Shown here in pieces: positions 8,277 to 17,742 of a DNA stretch of 64,000 nt (position 1 is the stretch's first letter; each line of letters opens with the position of its first letter). The notes under the pieces were generated by a model that saw nothing but the letters and a program-made list of their open reading frames with translations, did no database searches and had not been told where the DNA came from. The stretch is from NCBI GenBank assembly GCA_024305105.1, contig JAMWZA010000012.1, positions 1 through 64,000 on the forward strand. The letters run 5' to 3'. Made by a program: the position numbers and the translations under genes. The stretch comes from Marinoscillum sp. (GTDB lineage: Bacteria > Bacteroidota > Bacteroidia > Cytophagales > Cyclobacteriaceae).

Positions 8277-8966
8277 ATGAAGCGAATAGTAGGAATTTTT
8301 CTTTTATCGATAGTATCATCATTTGTTATTGCGCAAGAAAGCAGTAGACCAACTCAGCCTGATTTTCCTGGGGACATCATGGTTGATTTTGGATTTAACT
8401 TTTGGAACAATCAACCTAATGACTTTCCTACTACTTTTTGGGGGTCAAACTCTATTGGAGTTTATTACAACCATAGATGGGAGATGAGCTCGCATATCTC
8501 ATTTCATTCGAGTCTTGGAGTAACCATTGATAAATATGCATCTGATGAAAGCTACACCTGGTTGCGTGATTCGGATGGGACTGTTTCTTTTGATTCCTTA
8601 TCTGGAGTGAATTTTAGTAAAAACAAATTAGTTTCAACTTATGCAGAGTTACCTGTCGAATTTCGGATTCATCCCCTCGGTACAAAAAACGGTGAGGGCT
8701 GGTTTATTGGCTTAGGAGGTTTTCTAGGTCGGAGAATTGGTGCTCATACCAAAATTAAGTTCCAGAGTGTTGACGGAGAGTTTAAAGAGAAGCTATATTC
8801 TGATTTTGATTTGGTGGATTTTAGATATGGCCTACAGGCTCGTTTCGGATTTAGATCATTCCATGTTTATTACAAGCACTATTTAAACAAGACATTCAAC
8901 AATGCTCCTGATGGAGTCAATAATCCGCAGACCTGGACCATTGGACTCAACTTCAGTGGTTTTTAA
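8277..8966 (+). CDS. exported beta-barrel-like protein of unknown function
   Basis: The 229-residue product begins with a clear signal peptide (MKRIVGIFLLSIVSSFVIAQ). The mature part alternates hydrophobic and polar residues, is rich in aromatic residues and glycine, and ends in strand-like segments with a terminal Phe (GLNFSGF), all of which fit an outer-membrane beta-barrel of the PorT/OmpW-like size class. No catalytic motif is visible. The frame overlaps the stop of the convergent PAP2-like gene by four bases. I cannot assign a specific role; a structural or small-molecule porin role is conceivable but unproven. Confidence 0.75.
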   Translation: MKRIVGIFLLSIVSSFVIAQESSRPTQPDFPGDIMVDFGFNFWNNQPNDFPTTFWGSNSIGVYYNHRWEMSSHISFHSSLGVTIDKYASDESYTWLRDSDGTVSFDSLSGVNFSKNKLVSTYAELPVEFRIHPLGTKNGEGWFIGLGGFLGRRIGAHTKIKFQSVDGEFKEKLYSDFDLVDFRYGLQARFGFRSFHVYYKHYLNKTFNNAPDGVNNPQTWTIGLNFSGF

Positions 8967-9571
8967 CCAAAGTAGTAAAACGCGGTAAAGCACAAAGTAA
9001 ATCCTAATAGTATCCCACTCCAACTCTCTGGTGGAGTGTGTCTTCCCAGATAAAGTCTCGACATGGTGGTCAATCCCGCCGAGATTAGAATGATTGCCAG
9101 GATAGGAATGAATGAAGTGTTTAAGTATTTAATGGCAAGTGCTGAAAACAATCCTGAAACTCCCCAGATGCCTGCAGAATGAACGCTAATCTTGAATTTG
9201 AAGCTGATTAAGTAAATTAAAAAGATTAGTACCGTCACGGCAATCATCATAATTAACAGAGGCATAGGTACGCGCATTTTTGCGTAAAACATGTAGGTGG
9301 TCACGCCATAAAATGTACCAATAGACAAGAAAGGTAATGATCGCTCTTCCAAACGAGTTATTTCCAGGTTAGAGACTCTTTGTGTAATCTTTAAAAAGAG
9401 AATGCTCAGTGCAGGGACGACAGCAGTAGTCAAAAAAACAACTCCAATGAAAGCCGGAATGGACTCATACCGAATTGGAGAATAAATCTCCGGAAGCATC
9501 AAAAATAGTATTACACAGCTATAGGTAGCCATTAGCAGCGGGTGAAACACTGCTGAAATCACTTTCATCAT
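8963..9571 (-). CDS. PAP2-superfamily-like integral membrane protein
   Basis: The protein (202 residues from the ATG at 9571) has about six transmembrane helices. The late segment SRLYLGRHTPPE resembles the third PAP2 phosphatase motif (S-R-x-x-x-G-x-H), and HSAG resembles the second, but the first motif (K-x6-RP) is not seen, so activity is uncertain. Proteins of this size and pattern are common in Bacteroidota and often begin near an F-H-P-L motif, as here (VFHPLL). A GTG at 9580 directly abutting the rpoN stop is an alternative start. The tight link suggests co-transcription with rpoN. Confidence 0.7.
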   Translation of the reverse strand: MMKVISAVFHPLLMATYSCVILFLMLPEIYSPIRYESIPAFIGVVFLTTAVVPALSILFLKITQRVSNLEITRLEERSLPFLSIGTFYGVTTYMFYAKMRVPMPLLIMMIAVTVLIFLIYLISFKFKISVHSAGIWGVSGLFSALAIKYLNTSFIPILAIILISAGLTTMSRLYLGRHTPPESWSGILLGFTLCFTAFYYFG

Positions 9572-9580
9572 ACTTTCCAC

Positions 9581-11020
9581 TTATAGTTGTTTTCTGAGTC
9601 TGGCAACAGGAATATTAAGTTGCTCACGGTATTTGGCAACAGTACGTCTGGCAATATTGTATCCCTCACCGCGCAATAGTTTTTCTAGCTTATCGTCAGA
9701 GAGTGGTTTAGACTTATCCTCTCCTTCTATAAACTCTTTGAGTTTATTTTTCACCTCACGGCTGCTAACATCTTCACCAGAATCTGTCGCAATCCCTTCT
9801 GAGAAAAAGTATTTCAATGGAAAAATCCCAAATTCCGTCTGGATGCTTTTACTGTTAGCAACTCTCGAGATCGTGGAGATATCCATGTTGATTCTGTCAG
9901 CAATGTCCTTTAGGATCATTGGTCGAAGTTTGCTTTCATCCCCTTCCTGGAAATAATCATACTGGAAATCGATGATGGCTTGCATGGTGTTTAGTAAAGT
10001 GTTCTGACGTTGTTTTATCGCGTCGATGAACCATTTAGCAGAATCGAGCTTTTGCTTAATGAAGCTCACTGTTTCTTTTAGTTTTTTATCCTTTTTATCA
10101 CTCTTATCATAAGCTTGAAGCATATCCGCATAGGATCTGCTTACTTTCAGCATCGGAGCATTTCGTGAGTTCAGGGTCAGCTCCAGTTTACCGTTGTTGT
10201 TATTGAGGAGGAAATCAGGCATCAGATACTGAGCCGTCTTAGCCATATCTTCCCCTGAGCCACCCGGTTTTGGGTTCAGTTTTGTGATCAGTGAGATCGC
10301 ATCTTTGAGTGCAACATCACTTTCAATATTTAAACGCTTGGCTATTTTATCGTAGTGCTTCTTCGAAAATTCATTGAAACACTTCTCGATGATTGATTTG
10401 GCGATACCTAGATACTCGGTATGCTCATCTTTTCGTTCCAGCTGGAGCATGAGACACTCCTGCAGGTTTCTTGCCGCTATTCCAGGAGGATCGAAATTTT
10501 GAATTTTATAGAGAATTGTTTCCAGTTCCTCTACATCTGTTTCGATGTTTTGGGAGAAAATAAGGTCATTAACAATCGCTTCTAATTCCCGGCGGATGTA
10601 ACCATCAGCGTCAACACTCCCAATAAGCTGTTCCCCGAGTTTGTGCTCTCGCTCGTCCAGCCGAAGGTATCCTAACTGGGTCATGAGTCGCTCATGAAGC
10701 GTAGAGCCGACAGAAATCGGCATTTCCTTATCATCTTCGTCGGAGCGACCGTCACCCTGCATTTTGTATCCGGAATAATCATCGTGCAGGTATTCTTCTA
10801 TGCTTTCTGAGTCTGTTGAGTTTTCATATTCATCATACTCGTCATCGCTGTACTCATCTTCTTTCTCCGGTGCACCTTCTTCCAGAGCAGGATTTACTTC
10901 CAGCTCTTCTTCTACACGAGCGTCGAGTTCAGCTGTAGGTACCTGAAGCAGCTTTATGAACTGTATCTGCTGCGGAGACAGTTTCTGTGATAACGATTGT
11001 GTAAGGTTGAGTTTCTGCAT
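9581..11020 (-). CDS. rpoN: RNA polymerase sigma-54 factor
   Basis: The 479-residue protein has the three RpoN regions. The glutamine-rich activator-binding region I is at residues 1-50 (LTQSLSQKLSPQQIQFIKLL), followed by an acidic linker of D/E/Y at about 50-100. The core-binding and DNA-binding regions follow, ending with the RpoN box ARRTVAKYREQL at about 455-466. It directs core polymerase to -24/-12 promoters with the help of AAA+ activators, none of which is encoded in this window. A TAatTTTG box lies 21 bases upstream of the start, so its own transcription uses the housekeeping factor. Confidence 0.97.
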   Translation of the reverse strand: MQKLNLTQSLSQKLSPQQIQFIKLLQVPTAELDARVEEELEVNPALEEGAPEKEDEYSDDEYDEYENSTDSESIEEYLHDDYSGYKMQGDGRSDEDDKEMPISVGSTLHERLMTQLGYLRLDEREHKLGEQLIGSVDADGYIRRELEAIVNDLIFSQNIETDVEELETILYKIQNFDPPGIAARNLQECLMLQLERKDEHTEYLGIAKSIIEKCFNEFSKKHYDKIAKRLNIESDVALKDAISLITKLNPKPGGSGEDMAKTAQYLMPDFLLNNNNGKLELTLNSRNAPMLKVSRSYADMLQAYDKSDKKDKKLKETVSFIKQKLDSAKWFIDAIKQRQNTLLNTMQAIIDFQYDYFQEGDESKLRPMILKDIADRINMDISTISRVANSKSIQTEFGIFPLKYFFSEGIATDSGEDVSSREVKNKLKEFIEGEDKSKPLSDDKLEKLLRGEGYNIARRTVAKYREQLNIPVARLRKQL

Positions 11021-11040
11021 GATCTACTTTAGCTCCAAAC

Positions 11041-11048
11041 CAAAATTA
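11041..11048 (-). promoter_or_regulatory. -7 promoter box of rpoN
   Basis: On the minus strand TAATTTTG (11048-11041) matches TAnnTTTG and ends 20 bases before the rpoN ATG, the same spacing as other boxes in this window. Confidence 0.5.
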
Positions 11049-11130
11049 TCATAATTCTCTGATTCTTTGATTAAACCATCAAAATATCCTTTTTTTGCGC
11101 TGTTTTATAAAGACTTAAGTTGTTGATCCT

Positions 11131-12579
11131 GTGAAAGAAAAACGAACCAAAATTCAAGTTGTTTTGACCGATGAGCCAATAGGCCAGGAAATAACGGTCA
11201 TGGGGTGGGTCCGTACCAAACGTGCCAGCAAAAATGTTGCATTTATTGCATTGAATGACGGTTCCACGGTCAATAACCTTCAAGTCGTAGCAGATGCAGA
11301 AAAATTTGGTGAAGGCCTTCTGAGAAAAATTACAACTGGAGCGAGTATAGCTGCTACAGGTAAAATTGTTGAATCTCAGGGGGCAGGACAGTCTTGTGAG
11401 CTAGTGGCGGAGCACATCGAGATATTTGGCGAGGCGGATCCGGATAAATATCCATTACAGCCCAAGAAGCATAGCCTGGAGTTTTTGCGCGAAATAGCGC
11501 ACCTCAGACCCCGAACAAATACGTTCAGTGCAGTGATGCGCGTACGTCATGCCATGGCATTTGCTGTGCATAAATTTTTTAACGATCAAGGATTCTTTTA
11601 CATCAATACGCCGATAATTACTTCCTCTGACGCTGAAGGTGCGGGAGAGACTTTTCGGGTGACCAACTTCGAATTGGATAAAATCCCCAAAACCGATGAA
11701 GGTAAGGTAGACTTTGAGAAAGACTTCTTTGAGAAGGAGGCAAACCTGACCGTTTCTGGTCAGCTGGAAGGAGAGCTTGCCGCAATGGCGCTATCTGAAA
11801 TCTATACGTTTGGTCCAACTTTCCGTGCGGAGAACTCCAATACAACGAGACACCTTGCAGAGTTTTGGATGATTGAGCCAGAGATGGCATTTTATGACCT
11901 TCAGGACAATATGGATCTGGCCGAGGCAATGTTGAAGTATCTGGTAAAATATGCTCTGGACAACTGTGTCGATGATCTGGCTTTCCTGGAAAAACGAATC
12001 ATAGAAGAGGAAAAGAATAAGCCACAAAATGAGCGTTCGGAAATGACGCTGACCGAGCGATTAAAATTTGTGTTGGAGAACGATTTTGAACGCGTGACTT
12101 ACACAGACGCGATTGATATTCTGAGAAACTCTAAGCCAAACAAAAAGAAGAAATTCTCTTACATCATAGAAGGATGGGGAGCTGATTTGCAGTCAGAGCA
12201 TGAGCGATTTCTTGTGGAGAAGCATTTCAAAAAGCCAGTGATTCTTTACAACTACCCGAAAGACATCAAGGCGTTTTACATGCGTCAGAATGACGATGGT
12301 AAGACTGTGGGTGCAATGGATATTCTTTTCCCGGGCATCGGTGAAATAATTGGTGGATCTCAGCGTGAAGAACGGTTAGAACTATTGACCCAGCGGATGA
12401 AGGAAATGGATATTCCTGAAGACGAGATGTGGTGGTACCTTGACACCAGAAGATTTGGGGCAGTTCCTCACAGTGGCTATGGTCTGGGATTTGAGCGTAT
12501 GATTCAGTTCGTCACAGGAATGGGCAACATTCGTGACGTGATTGCATTCCCAAGGACTCCTGGCAATTGTGAGTTTTAA
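11131..12579 (+). CDS. asnS: asparaginyl-tRNA synthetase
   Basis: The 482-residue class IIb synthetase charges tRNA-Asn with asparagine. The N-terminal OB fold ([11 protein letters not shown] at about 22-32) binds the anticodon. The catalytic domain shows motif 2 ([21 protein letters not shown] at about 231-251) and motif 3 (GYGLGFERM near the C-terminus), and the protein ends with the typical [10 protein letters not shown]. Start is GTG; no ATG in frame would keep the OB fold. The gene stands alone between rpoN, which is divergent, and a strong terminator. Confidence 0.97.
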   Translation: MKEKRTKIQVVLTDEPIGQEITVMGWVRTKRASKNVAFIALNDGSTVNNLQVVADAEKFGEGLLRKITTGASIAATGKIVESQGAGQSCELVAEHIEIFGEADPDKYPLQPKKHSLEFLREIAHLRPRTNTFSAVMRVRHAMAFAVHKFFNDQGFFYINTPIITSSDAEGAGETFRVTNFELDKIPKTDEGKVDFEKDFFEKEANLTVSGQLEGELAAMALSEIYTFGPTFRAENSNTTRHLAEFWMIEPEMAFYDLQDNMDLAEAMLKYLVKYALDNCVDDLAFLEKRIIEEEKNKPQNERSEMTLTERLKFVLENDFERVTYTDAIDILRNSKPNKKKKFSYIIEGWGADLQSEHERFLVEKHFKKPVILYNYPKDIKAFYMRQNDDGKTVGAMDILFPGIGEIIGGSQREERLELLTQRMKEMDIPEDEMWWYLDTRRFGAVPHSGYGLGFERMIQFVTGMGNIRDVIAFPRTPGNCEF

Positions 12580-12600
12580 AAGAGCATTTCTAAGACTTTA

Positions 12601-12630
12601 TCCCGATAGTTTAAGCCTATCGGGATTTTT
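12601..12630 (+). terminator. intrinsic terminator of asnS
   Basis: A nine-base-pair stem (12601-12609 with 12617-12625) and a seven-base loop are followed by five T residues. The T run touches the end of the convergent M23 gene. Confidence 0.85.
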
Positions 12631-13438
12631 AATCCATCTCCTGAGTGTACTTCTTTCCACTTTTTGGGATGCCAACGGTATTTTTATCTAAATAGTACTC
12701 CGCTTTTACCGATTGCTGGCCGGTAAATCGCATCACGTATACTTCCAGATGTAGGTGTGGACCACTAGCGTATCCCGTACTTCCACTGATTCCGATTGGG
12801 TCACCAGCTGAGATGATGTCACCCACTTCGACCAATGCCCCATTCTTTTCTAAGTGTGAGTAATCTGCAATAGAACCGTCCTCGTGAAGAACGAGTACGT
12901 AGTTGTTGAATTTGGAGCAATCCTGCCTCGGACAGCCTTTGTTGTTATTTTCCACGACTTCAAATACGATTCCATCACGTATTGCACTTATTTCAGTCCC
13001 CTCATCCATGTGAAAGTCTAGTGCAAATTGGTCCATGTGGGTAGGCGTCTCATTGTACCCCTGATCAACTATGAAGGATTGACCTTGAGAATAGGGTAAA
13101 TAATAAACCACGTCATCGTTGTGTACAGCTGTGACGTCACCTTTTATGTAAGTGAATTGATAATTGTATGAGTAGGCATTTTTTACAGGTTTTAGGGAGA
13201 AGTAATAGATGCTTTCACCAGGAGGCACCGTTTTTAGAATCGGTAGTTTGTCAGAGGATTCCATTCCTTTGAACGTAGCTTCTATCTGTACACTTTGCAA
13301 TACTTCTGTATTGTTACGCGCATAAATCTTCAGCGATCCATCTTCATGTTGTTCGTGATAGACTTCTACATCTTTTTTCTGAGCAGCGGCCATTAGTGAT
13401 GAGCTTACTGTCAGGAATAACGCGATTAATAATTTCAT
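12629..13438 (-). CDS. M23-family metallopeptidase
   Basis: The 269-residue exported protein has a signal peptide (about 1-19), a beta-rich N-terminal domain and a C-terminal LytM/M23 domain. Zinc ligands are visible as H and D in THMDQFALDF and in the closing HLHLEV, with GPHL nearby; the subfamily spacing of His to Asp is longer than in LytM. Such enzymes cut peptide cross-bridges in peptidoglycan or act as non-catalytic scaffolds. Its ATG overlaps the stop of the upstream sterol-desaturase-like gene by four bases, so the two are co-translated. All ligands appear intact, which argues for activity. Confidence 0.9.
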   Translation of the reverse strand: MKLLIALFLTVSSSLMAAAQKKDVEVYHEQHEDGSLKIYARNNTEVLQSVQIEATFKGMESSDKLPILKTVPPGESIYYFSLKPVKNAYSYNYQFTYIKGDVTAVHNDDVVYYLPYSQGQSFIVDQGYNETPTHMDQFALDFHMDEGTEISAIRDGIVFEVVENNNKGCPRQDCSKFNNYVLVLHEDGSIADYSHLEKNGALVEVGDIISAGDPIGISGSTGYASGPHLHLEVYVMRFTGQQSVKAEYYLDKNTVGIPKSGKKYTQEMD

Positions 13439-14304
13439 GTACTGCTAGTGACCTTTTCTTTGGGTTCTTCAACCTTGAATTTACCTTCTGGAGTTCTGTA
13501 GGGTTGAAACGGAATGGACAACAGGTTGCTTAATCTGTCATTCTCCGAAGCGTCCATGTGTGTATCAATACCATATTTCAAACTACCAGTATCTTCAACG
13601 CTGGCAAAGGTCCCAAAGATGCGGTCCCAGACAGAAAAAATATTTCCGTAGTTGGTATCAGTAAGGGGTTGAGTATAGTGATGATGGACTTTATGCATGT
13701 TTGGTGTCACGAAAAGGTAGGAAAGAACGCGATCGACTTTACCAGGCATATTGATGTTGGCATGCGTAATATGAGCGAATAGCACCGACAAGGACTGGTA
13801 AAGCATGACGATTCCTATTGGTGCCCCAACAACGATAACAGCTAAAATGGTAAAGGATATTCGAAAAACCGTTTCCCCTGGATGGTGCCTTAGTCCTGTA
13901 GTGACATCAACGGTTGTGTCACTGTGATGGACGAGGTGAAATTTCCACATCCACTTCACCTTGTGTTCGGTCCAATGCACAAAGTAGGCGCCAATGCAGT
14001 CTAGCAATAATATGCCTACAACGACCTGTGCCCAAAATGGCATGTCAATCAGATAAAGTAACCCAAATTCATTTTCAGCTACCCAGTTGCTGGATAGGAG
14101 CAATACACCCGCTAGTCCAAATCCAATAATGGCTGTAGTCATCGTGAAAAACAGATTGATTCCTGCATGTCGGAATTTCTTGTATTGAAAACTAAAGAGG
14201 GGCAATATTCCTTCAGCAATCCAGAAAATCACAATTCCTCCAATGAGTATCATTGATCGGAACCAGGTGGGAACATCTGTAAAGAAATCAATAAGGGCTT
14301 CCAT
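13435..14304 (-). CDS. sterol desaturase/fatty-acid hydroxylase family membrane protein
   Basis: This 289-residue di-iron membrane enzyme has about four or five helices and the family's histidine clusters: HWTEH near residue 111, HLVHHS near 123, RHHPGE near 139, and HKVHHHY near 206. Members hydroxylate or desaturate lipids such as sterols, hopanoid precursors, sphingoid bases or fatty acids. The substrate cannot be told, but in an organism of this group a membrane lipid is most likely. It is the first gene of a two-gene unit with the M23 peptidase. Confidence 0.9.
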   Translation of the reverse strand: MEALIDFFTDVPTWFRSMILIGGIVIFWIAEGILPLFSFQYKKFRHAGINLFFTMTTAIIGFGLAGVLLLSSNWVAENEFGLLYLIDMPFWAQVVVGILLLDCIGAYFVHWTEHKVKWMWKFHLVHHSDTTVDVTTGLRHHPGETVFRISFTILAVIVVGAPIGIVMLYQSLSVLFAHITHANINMPGKVDRVLSYLFVTPNMHKVHHHYTQPLTDTNYGNIFSVWDRIFGTFASVEDTGSLKYGIDTHMDASENDRLSNLLSIPFQPYRTPEGKFKVEEPKEKVTSST

Positions 14305-14518
14305 TTTGCTTTTGGGTTGTTTACCCTAAAATAAGCATTTATCGATGAAAAAAGTTGCAGTAAACTTATGAGATGCCTAATTCATCAATTTGCATTTTAA
14401 AGAGTTGTTTATGACACGAATTATGAAAGTATTAAATAATTGATTAAAATTTAGATTATTGGCATATTGGAAGTGAAGTGGTTAAATTACTCTACCGCTA
14501 AAACCAAACGCCACCACC

Positions 14519-15004
14519 GTGAAATACTTACTTTTAGCCCTTTTCTTGGCCAATAGCATTATTTCCTTTTCTCAATCTATTTTAGACAGTCGTGATCAGA
14601 AAACCTATCTCTATGTGAGTATAGGGGAGAGTAAATGGTTTGCCGATAACCTAAAGTTCAATGAGAACTATTCCTACTTCTACAATCAAACGTCCGATCA
14701 AGTGTATTATGGTCAGAAATCAATAAAATATGATACACTTTGTCCGGAAGGTTGGAGGGTCCCTACCTTGGTTGATTGGGAAGATGTTAAAGAAGATTTG
14801 AACAGGATATCCTCTGAAAAAGGAAATGGGTGGGTTAATTCCGGGAAATACGTTCCACGGGAGTCTGCATACTGGGCGCTCGACAATGATGATGACGATG
14901 AAAGCTTAATCCTTATCGTTATGGATTCAGAGGGTCTGGACTTTGAGGTAGCCGAAGCGGGACAAGGAACCATGGCTAGCTGCCGCTGTATTGCTGATAA
15001 TTAA
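14519..15004 (+). CDS. FISUMP-domain exported protein
   Basis: The 161-residue product starts at a GTG that opens into a signal peptide (MKYLLLALFLANSIISFSQ). The mature part matches the Fibrobacter succinogenes major paralogous domain: an early KWFADNLKF, a tyrosine-rich middle, CPEGWRVPT at about 79-87 and a closing CRCIAD. The domain occurs in surface or extracellular proteins of Bacteroidota and has no known activity. This is a minimal single-domain form. Acidic residues run together in the middle (NDDDDES), a possible cation-binding patch. It stands alone, with 200 bases of gene-free AT-rich DNA in front. Confidence 0.8.
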   Translation: MKYLLLALFLANSIISFSQSILDSRDQKTYLYVSIGESKWFADNLKFNENYSYFYNQTSDQVYYGQKSIKYDTLCPEGWRVPTLVDWEDVKEDLNRISSEKGNGWVNSGKYVPRESAYWALDNDDDDESLILIVMDSEGLDFEVAEAGQGTMASCRCIADN

Positions 15005-15040
15005 TACTCCAAAGTTTTTCTGGTTTGTCTACCGATCAAG

Positions 15041-15323
15041 GAATTGATCGAATCACAGAGGCTAACCACATGCATCTAAAGTTTAGAAAATAGTAGCCTC
15101 TCCAGCCTTCCTGCCGAAGGCTGGGAATCGAATCGGACCGCCGACGCGGCTGAATCTAGCGTAGCAAATGTAGTCCCGGCAGGAATCGAATCTGGTCGAT
15201 CACATCGCAGTGGCTAACCACATGCATCTAAAGTTTAGGAAATAGTAGCCTCTCCAGCCTGCCTGCCGAAGGCTGGGAATCGAATGGCACCGGCCACCCG
15301 GCTGGATCTAGCGTTCAATCTAG
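15041..15323 (-). repeat. two decayed tandem copies of the tRNA-Arg(CCT) 3' half
   Basis: Two units spaced 152 bases apart share long blocks (for example 15061-15087 with 15213-15239, and the stretch around 15090-15134 with 15242-15286). Read on the minus strand, the nearer unit holds the anticodon-loop side of the tRNA (15240-15223), then about 30 foreign bases, then an exact 20-base copy of the T loop to 3' end (15190-15171). The farther unit is more decayed. Copies run from anticodon loop to 3' end, the segment that tyrosine integrases use as attachment site, and lie downstream of the intact tRNA. No integrase is nearby, so these are best seen as scars of past integration or tandem duplication. 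Confidence 0.7.
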
Positions 15324-15395
15324 TAGTCCCGGCAGGAATCGAACCTGCATCTAAAGTTTAGGAAACTTCTATTCTATCCATTGAACTACGGGACC
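15324..15395 (-). tRNA. tRNA-Arg(CCT)
   Basis: The minus strand folds into a 72-base cloverleaf: acceptor GGTCCCG with CGGGACT (a G1-U72 wobble), D stem GTTC with GAAT, anticodon stem GAAGT with ACTTT around loop TTCCTAA, a four-base variable loop and T stem GCAGG with CCTGC. The anticodon CCT reads AGG arginine codons. The D loop has the usual G18-G19 and the T loop TTCGATT. CCA is not encoded. Confidence 0.92.
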
Positions 15396-15505
15396 AACTC
15401 TTTTCAAAGGTCGCAAAAATAGAGAAATCCACCAGTCAGGACAATTTTTTTGCTTTATTTGATCTTCTAGTAATTTGATCGATAAAAACTTCACAACTTT
15501 ATCTG

Positions 15506-16297
15506 GTGAAAAAACTCTTCAAATCAATGTTGGTTTTGCTGGCTATCTGGTGGGGGTTCTCCGCATTAATAGCCATTTTTAAGTTAACCACGAGAGCAAA
15601 TGTTGATTGTCGTGATAGGTTGTCATCCTCTGCTGAGGAGGTTCTTCATGAACGAAACTGGAAGCTGAGTTCGAATGCCTCTCAATTCTGCATGAGTTAT
15701 GTGACGGAGGAGGGTTTGTTTGCTTTAGCGGGCAAGAATAGAATTGCTTCTATGCAAGAAATAAAAAACATGAGAGACCCATGGGGAGAGGTCTACTCTA
15801 AGCTAATAAGAGATCGAGCAGGTGTAGCGACAATAGTGGATAGTCTACGTTTTATTGCTACAGATAGAGGTTTGGAGGGATATGAGCTGGCAGAAATGAT
15901 CGTTTCGATGGTTCAGGATATCCCATATAGTTTTGTGATCACGGGAAATTGTGAAGAATACGAAACGGGAGGACGCCCATGTGTAGGGGAGGTCCGGTTG
16001 GGTATTTATTCCCCTTATGAGTTTTTACATACGGAAATGGGCGATTGTGATACCAGGGCGGTATTGATCTTTGCTGTCTTGGAAGAATTTGGTTTTGATC
16101 CGGCCATTATTGTCAGTGATGAATATGCCCATGCCATGATTGCACTAAATATTCCCACAGCAGGTGATTTCTTACTTCACCAGGGGAAGAAATTCTATTT
16201 TTGGGAAACCACGGCCAAAGGCTGGCTTGCAGGCATGCTGCCACCATCTTACAAGAATAAAAGTTACTGGAAAATCGTATTAGCTCATGAATTATAA
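15506..16297 (+). CDS. transglutaminase-like exported/anchored protein
   Basis: The 263-residue product starts at GTG, followed by a hydrophobic segment (about 8-27) that anchors or exports it. The C-terminal half shows a transglutaminase-like Cys-His-Asp/Glu arrangement: GDCDTR around residue 180, YAHAMIAL around 208 and FWETTAKGW around 234. Bacterial members usually act as cysteine peptidases or peptide-bond-forming enzymes rather than true transglutaminases. Two extra cysteines in the middle (NCEEYETGGRPCVGE) could form a disulfide. It overlaps the next gene, a DUF350 membrane protein, by 11 bases, so the two are likely a functional pair. Confidence 0.75.
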   Translation: MKKLFKSMLVLLAIWWGFSALIAIFKLTTRANVDCRDRLSSSAEEVLHERNWKLSSNASQFCMSYVTEEGLFALAGKNRIASMQEIKNMRDPWGEVYSKLIRDRAGVATIVDSLRFIATDRGLEGYELAEMIVSMVQDIPYSFVITGNCEEYETGGRPCVGEVRLGIYSPYEFLHTEMGDCDTRAVLIFAVLEEFGFDPAIIVSDEYAHAMIALNIPTAGDFLLHQGKKFYFWETTAKGWLAGMLPPSYKNKSYWKIVLAHEL

Positions 16298-16805
16298 TGT
16301 AGCCATTATCGGACTGATCGAAATATTTTCGGCCATCACCATCGGCATTTTCATTCTTGCCCTGACTTACAAGCTCGTACAATGGGTGGGGCAGAGATAT
16401 TATGGAATTCAGGACTTCAACCTTGCTTACAGCATATTCACTGCTGCAATTATTCTTTCCGTTGGGATAATGGTAGAGGGAATTATTGATCCGTTGATTT
16501 CATCCTTCAGATTGATGTCTAATGTGGAAAGTAGTCTGTTGTTTTCTCTGAAATTTTTTGGAGTCGGGGCAATGTACATCGCCATAGCATATACAGCAGC
16601 TGTACTTATCGGGCTCATTAGCACATTTCTTTATAGTAAGGTCACACCGATCAATGAATTTGAGGAAATCAGGAACAACAACGTAGGGGTAGCGCTCATT
16701 GTCAGCAGTATTATTGTCACTCTCACGATCTTCTCCAAAGATGGAGTAAAACTGTTAATAGAGGCATTAGTGCCCTATCCAGAGTTACCGCCTACAGGAT
16801 TTTAA
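16287..16805 (+). CDS. DUF350-family membrane protein
   Basis: The 172-residue protein has four or five hydrophobic helices in two similar halves. The second-half segment [17 protein letters not shown], ending in a short amphipathic tail, resembles the DUF350 (YjfL-type) repeat, as does [18 protein letters not shown] in the first half. DUF350 proteins are of unknown function; published genome-context work links them to ATP-grasp peptide ligases and peptidase-like partners. Here the partner is the transglutaminase-like gene it overlaps. The stop overlaps the stop of the convergent isomerase by four bases. Confidence 0.7.
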   Translation: MNYNVAIIGLIEIFSAITIGIFILALTYKLVQWVGQRYYGIQDFNLAYSIFTAAIILSVGIMVEGIIDPLISSFRLMSNVESSLLFSLKFFGVGAMYIAIAYTAAVLIGLISTFLYSKVTPINEFEEIRNNNVGVALIVSSIIVTLTIFSKDGVKLLIEALVPYPELPPTGF

Positions 16806-17722
16806 GGTTTTGGAATGTACTGCCTCAGGTAGTTGTAGCTTTGCTTGAGCGAAGCTATTCTTCTTTCAATAGAGCCTTCATAAGCACGATCTTCCACCTC
16901 TACACAGACGGGTCCGTTGTATCCTGTGTCTGTGAGCGCTGAGAAGAATTGTCCCCAGTTTACGTCACCCATACCTGGGAGTTTGGGTGTGTGGTATTCA
17001 CCAGGATGAGCCATGATACCAACTTCATTAAGACGTTCGACATCCAAACGTACATCTTTAGCATGCATATGAAAGAGTTTTGGGCCGAATTCTTTGATCG
17101 CTTTGACATAATCCATTTGCAACCAGATAAAATGTGATGGATCGAAATTCAATCCAAAATAATCACTTTGTATGTCGGCATACATCTTTCGAAATATGGC
17201 CGGTGTGATCTTCAGGTTCTTGCCTCCTGGCCACTCATCTGCCGTGAAACTCATCGGGCAGTTTTCTATGCCGATTTTTACCTGCTGTTTCTCAGCATGT
17301 ACAATAATAGGCTTCCATACTTCCAGGAATTTCGGCCAATTTTCAGCAACAGATTTTTTCCAATCCCGGCCGATAAATGAGTTGGCATGGTAGACCTTTA
17401 GCTGTTTAGCAGCATTGATTAGATTGTAAATATGATCGATACTTGTTGTTGCTTCTTCTAAGTCAGGGCTCAGCGGATTGGGATAATACCCCAGAGCACT
17501 TATGGTTACTCCATATTTTTCTGTTAATTGATGGATTTCTGAAGCTTTTGCCGGGTCCAGATTGGCAATATCAATGTGGGTTACTCCTGCATACCTTCGA
17601 TCAGCTTTTCCCTCTGGCCAGCACATCACCTCCACACAATCATATCCGATCTCCGATGCAACTTTTAATACTTCTTCAAAAGAATACTCTGGAAGTATGG
17701 CTGTGACGAATCCTAGTTTCAT
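16802..17722 (-). CDS. sugar phosphate isomerase/epimerase-like TIM-barrel protein
   Basis: The 306-residue protein is a xylose-isomerase-like (AP endonuclease 2 family) TIM barrel. Metal-binding residues fall in the expected order: EVMC at strand 1, HANSF, the Glu of [21 protein letters not shown] and a late EVED. No signal peptide is seen, so it is probably cytoplasmic. Such enzymes isomerise or epimerise keto-sugars or inositol derivatives; the substrate is unknown. It stands alone between hflX and the DUF350 gene. Confidence 0.87.
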   Translation of the reverse strand: MKLGFVTAILPEYSFEEVLKVASEIGYDCVEVMCWPEGKADRRYAGVTHIDIANLDPAKASEIHQLTEKYGVTISALGYYPNPLSPDLEEATTSIDHIYNLINAAKQLKVYHANSFIGRDWKKSVAENWPKFLEVWKPIIVHAEKQQVKIGIENCPMSFTADEWPGGKNLKITPAIFRKMYADIQSDYFGLNFDPSHFIWLQMDYVKAIKEFGPKLFHMHAKDVRLDVERLNEVGIMAHPGEYHTPKLPGMGDVNWGQFFSALTDTGYNGPVCVEVEDRAYEGSIERRIASLKQSYNYLRQYIPKP

Positions 17723-17742
17723 GTCAGCAAATTACAAAATGT

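Noticed and set aside
9581-11020. Sigma-54 promoters within the window
   Set aside because: No convincing TGGCAC-N5-TTGC site was found by eye in intergenic DNA, and no sigma-54 activator gene is present here.
15041-15395. CRISPR array or extra functional tRNAs
   Set aside because: The repeats are long, only two or three in number, and are damaged tRNA halves without intact acceptor or D arms.
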